Shown here: one piece after another, positions 33,732-33,801 of the stretch
How the letters are laid out: every line of letters starts with the position of its first letter
How positions within the stretch are numbered: position 1 is the first letter of the stretch
NCBI GenBank assembly: GCA_964217345.1
Contig: CAXPJI010000011.1
Location: forward strand, 1 to 33,801
Reading direction: 5' to 3'
DNA length: 33,801 nucleotides
From: UBA3478 sp964217345
Lineage (GTDB): Bacteria > Bacteroidota > Bacteroidia > Flavobacteriales > Flavobacteriaceae
Program-made: the position numbers and the translations under genes
Notes under the pieces: model-generated
Told to the model about the DNA's origin: nothing
The model's input: only the letters and a program-made list of their open reading frames with translations
Databases searched by the model: none

Positions 33732-33801
33732 ATGAAGAAAAATCTACTTTTCTTATTCTTGTTTGTAAGCCTAATTACAAACGCACAAGAACGACTATTG
33801 T
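33732..33801 (+). CDS. Exported protein under TPP riboswitch control, probably thiamine uptake receptor (5' end only)
   Basis: Only the first 23 codons are in the window: MKKNLLFLFLFVSLITNAQ then ERLL, a signal peptide ending NAQ. The TPP riboswitch ahead of it links it to thiamine. In Bacteroidota such riboswitches commonly precede a TonB-dependent outer-membrane receptor for thiamine or its precursors, so that is the best guess; an exported thiamine-binding or biosynthetic protein is also possible. The frame is open at the right edge. No domain can be seen yet. Confidence 0.6.
   Translation, partial: MKKNLLFLFLFVSLITNAQERLL

Noticed and set aside
1..33801. Phage defence system, CRISPR, insertion sequence, tRNA or rRNA
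   Set aside because: No repeats of array type, no transposase, nuclease, helicase or reverse transcriptase motifs and no RNA gene signatures other than the TPP riboswitch were seen.

Overview
This window is a stretch of chromosome from a member of the Bacteroidota, most likely a flavobacterium. Three things point there: many exported proteins whose signal peptides end in Ala-Gln (FAQ, NAQ, SAQ), many lipoproteins, and promoter -7 boxes of the TAnnTTTG type (TACGTTTG at 13551, TACCTTTG at 33571) with no clear Shine-Dalgarno sites. The families present (PIG-L deacetylase, VPS10/BNR propeller, CarboxypepD_reg-like protein, DUF819 carrier) fit that reading. I saw no tRNA, rRNA, CRISPR, phage or insertion sequence.

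Layout. Positions 1-3360 (minus): a PIG-L/LmbE deacetylase followed by a sodium:solute symporter that runs off the left edge. 3481-13513 (plus): five exported proteins in a row (AbgB-like M20 amidohydrolase, VPS10-like BNR propeller, esterase lipoprotein, glutamate-carboxypeptidase-II-like M28 peptidase, CarboxypepD_reg-related protein). 13583-14193 (plus): a small membrane protein with a short XRE repressor, ending at a terminator that serves both strands. 14265-16051 (minus): membrane protein, esterase, SnoaL-like lipoprotein. 16114-18475 (plus): five small envelope genes including a Tat-exported DsrE-like protein and a DUF2892 membrane protein, closed by a strong terminator. 18561-21248 (plus): SsuD-like flavin monooxygenase plus a sodium:solute symporter. 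21286-21678 (minus): exported Dabb protein. 21800-24773 (plus): a cytoplasmic and an exported creatininase-family hydrolase, a metallophosphoesterase lipoprotein and a DUF1801 protein. 24765-27390 (minus): exported M20 peptidase overlapping a DUF819 carrier. 27490-28717 (plus): UlaG-like hydrolase and exported cupin. 28718-30853 (minus): SDR/DUF2867 protein and a secreted SHOCT-like protein. 30990-33507 (plus): RluF, an M28 lipoprotein, then a broken GH13 amylase joined to the back half of a DOPA-dioxygenase-like gene. 33571-33801: promoter, TPP riboswitch and the start of an exported protein.

The theme is breakdown of amide-bonded small molecules in the envelope: two M20 hydrolases, two M28 peptidases, two creatininase-family amidohydrolases and a PIG-L deacetylase, several beside a dedicated carrier. 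This suggests scavenging of peptides, N-acyl amino acids or similar compounds; the substrates are not known from the sequence.

The clearest structural oddity is at 32667-33507, where the first part of a GH13 lipoprotein gene is fused to the last half of a ygiD-like gene. This looks like a deletion scar, or else an assembly misjoin. The best candidates for undescribed biology are the Tat-DsrE/DUF2892 envelope cluster (16114-18475) and the M20/VPS10/esterase/M28 cluster (3481-13513). No intergenic stretch longer than 300 bases lacks a gene; the largest gap (33508-33731) holds the riboswitch.
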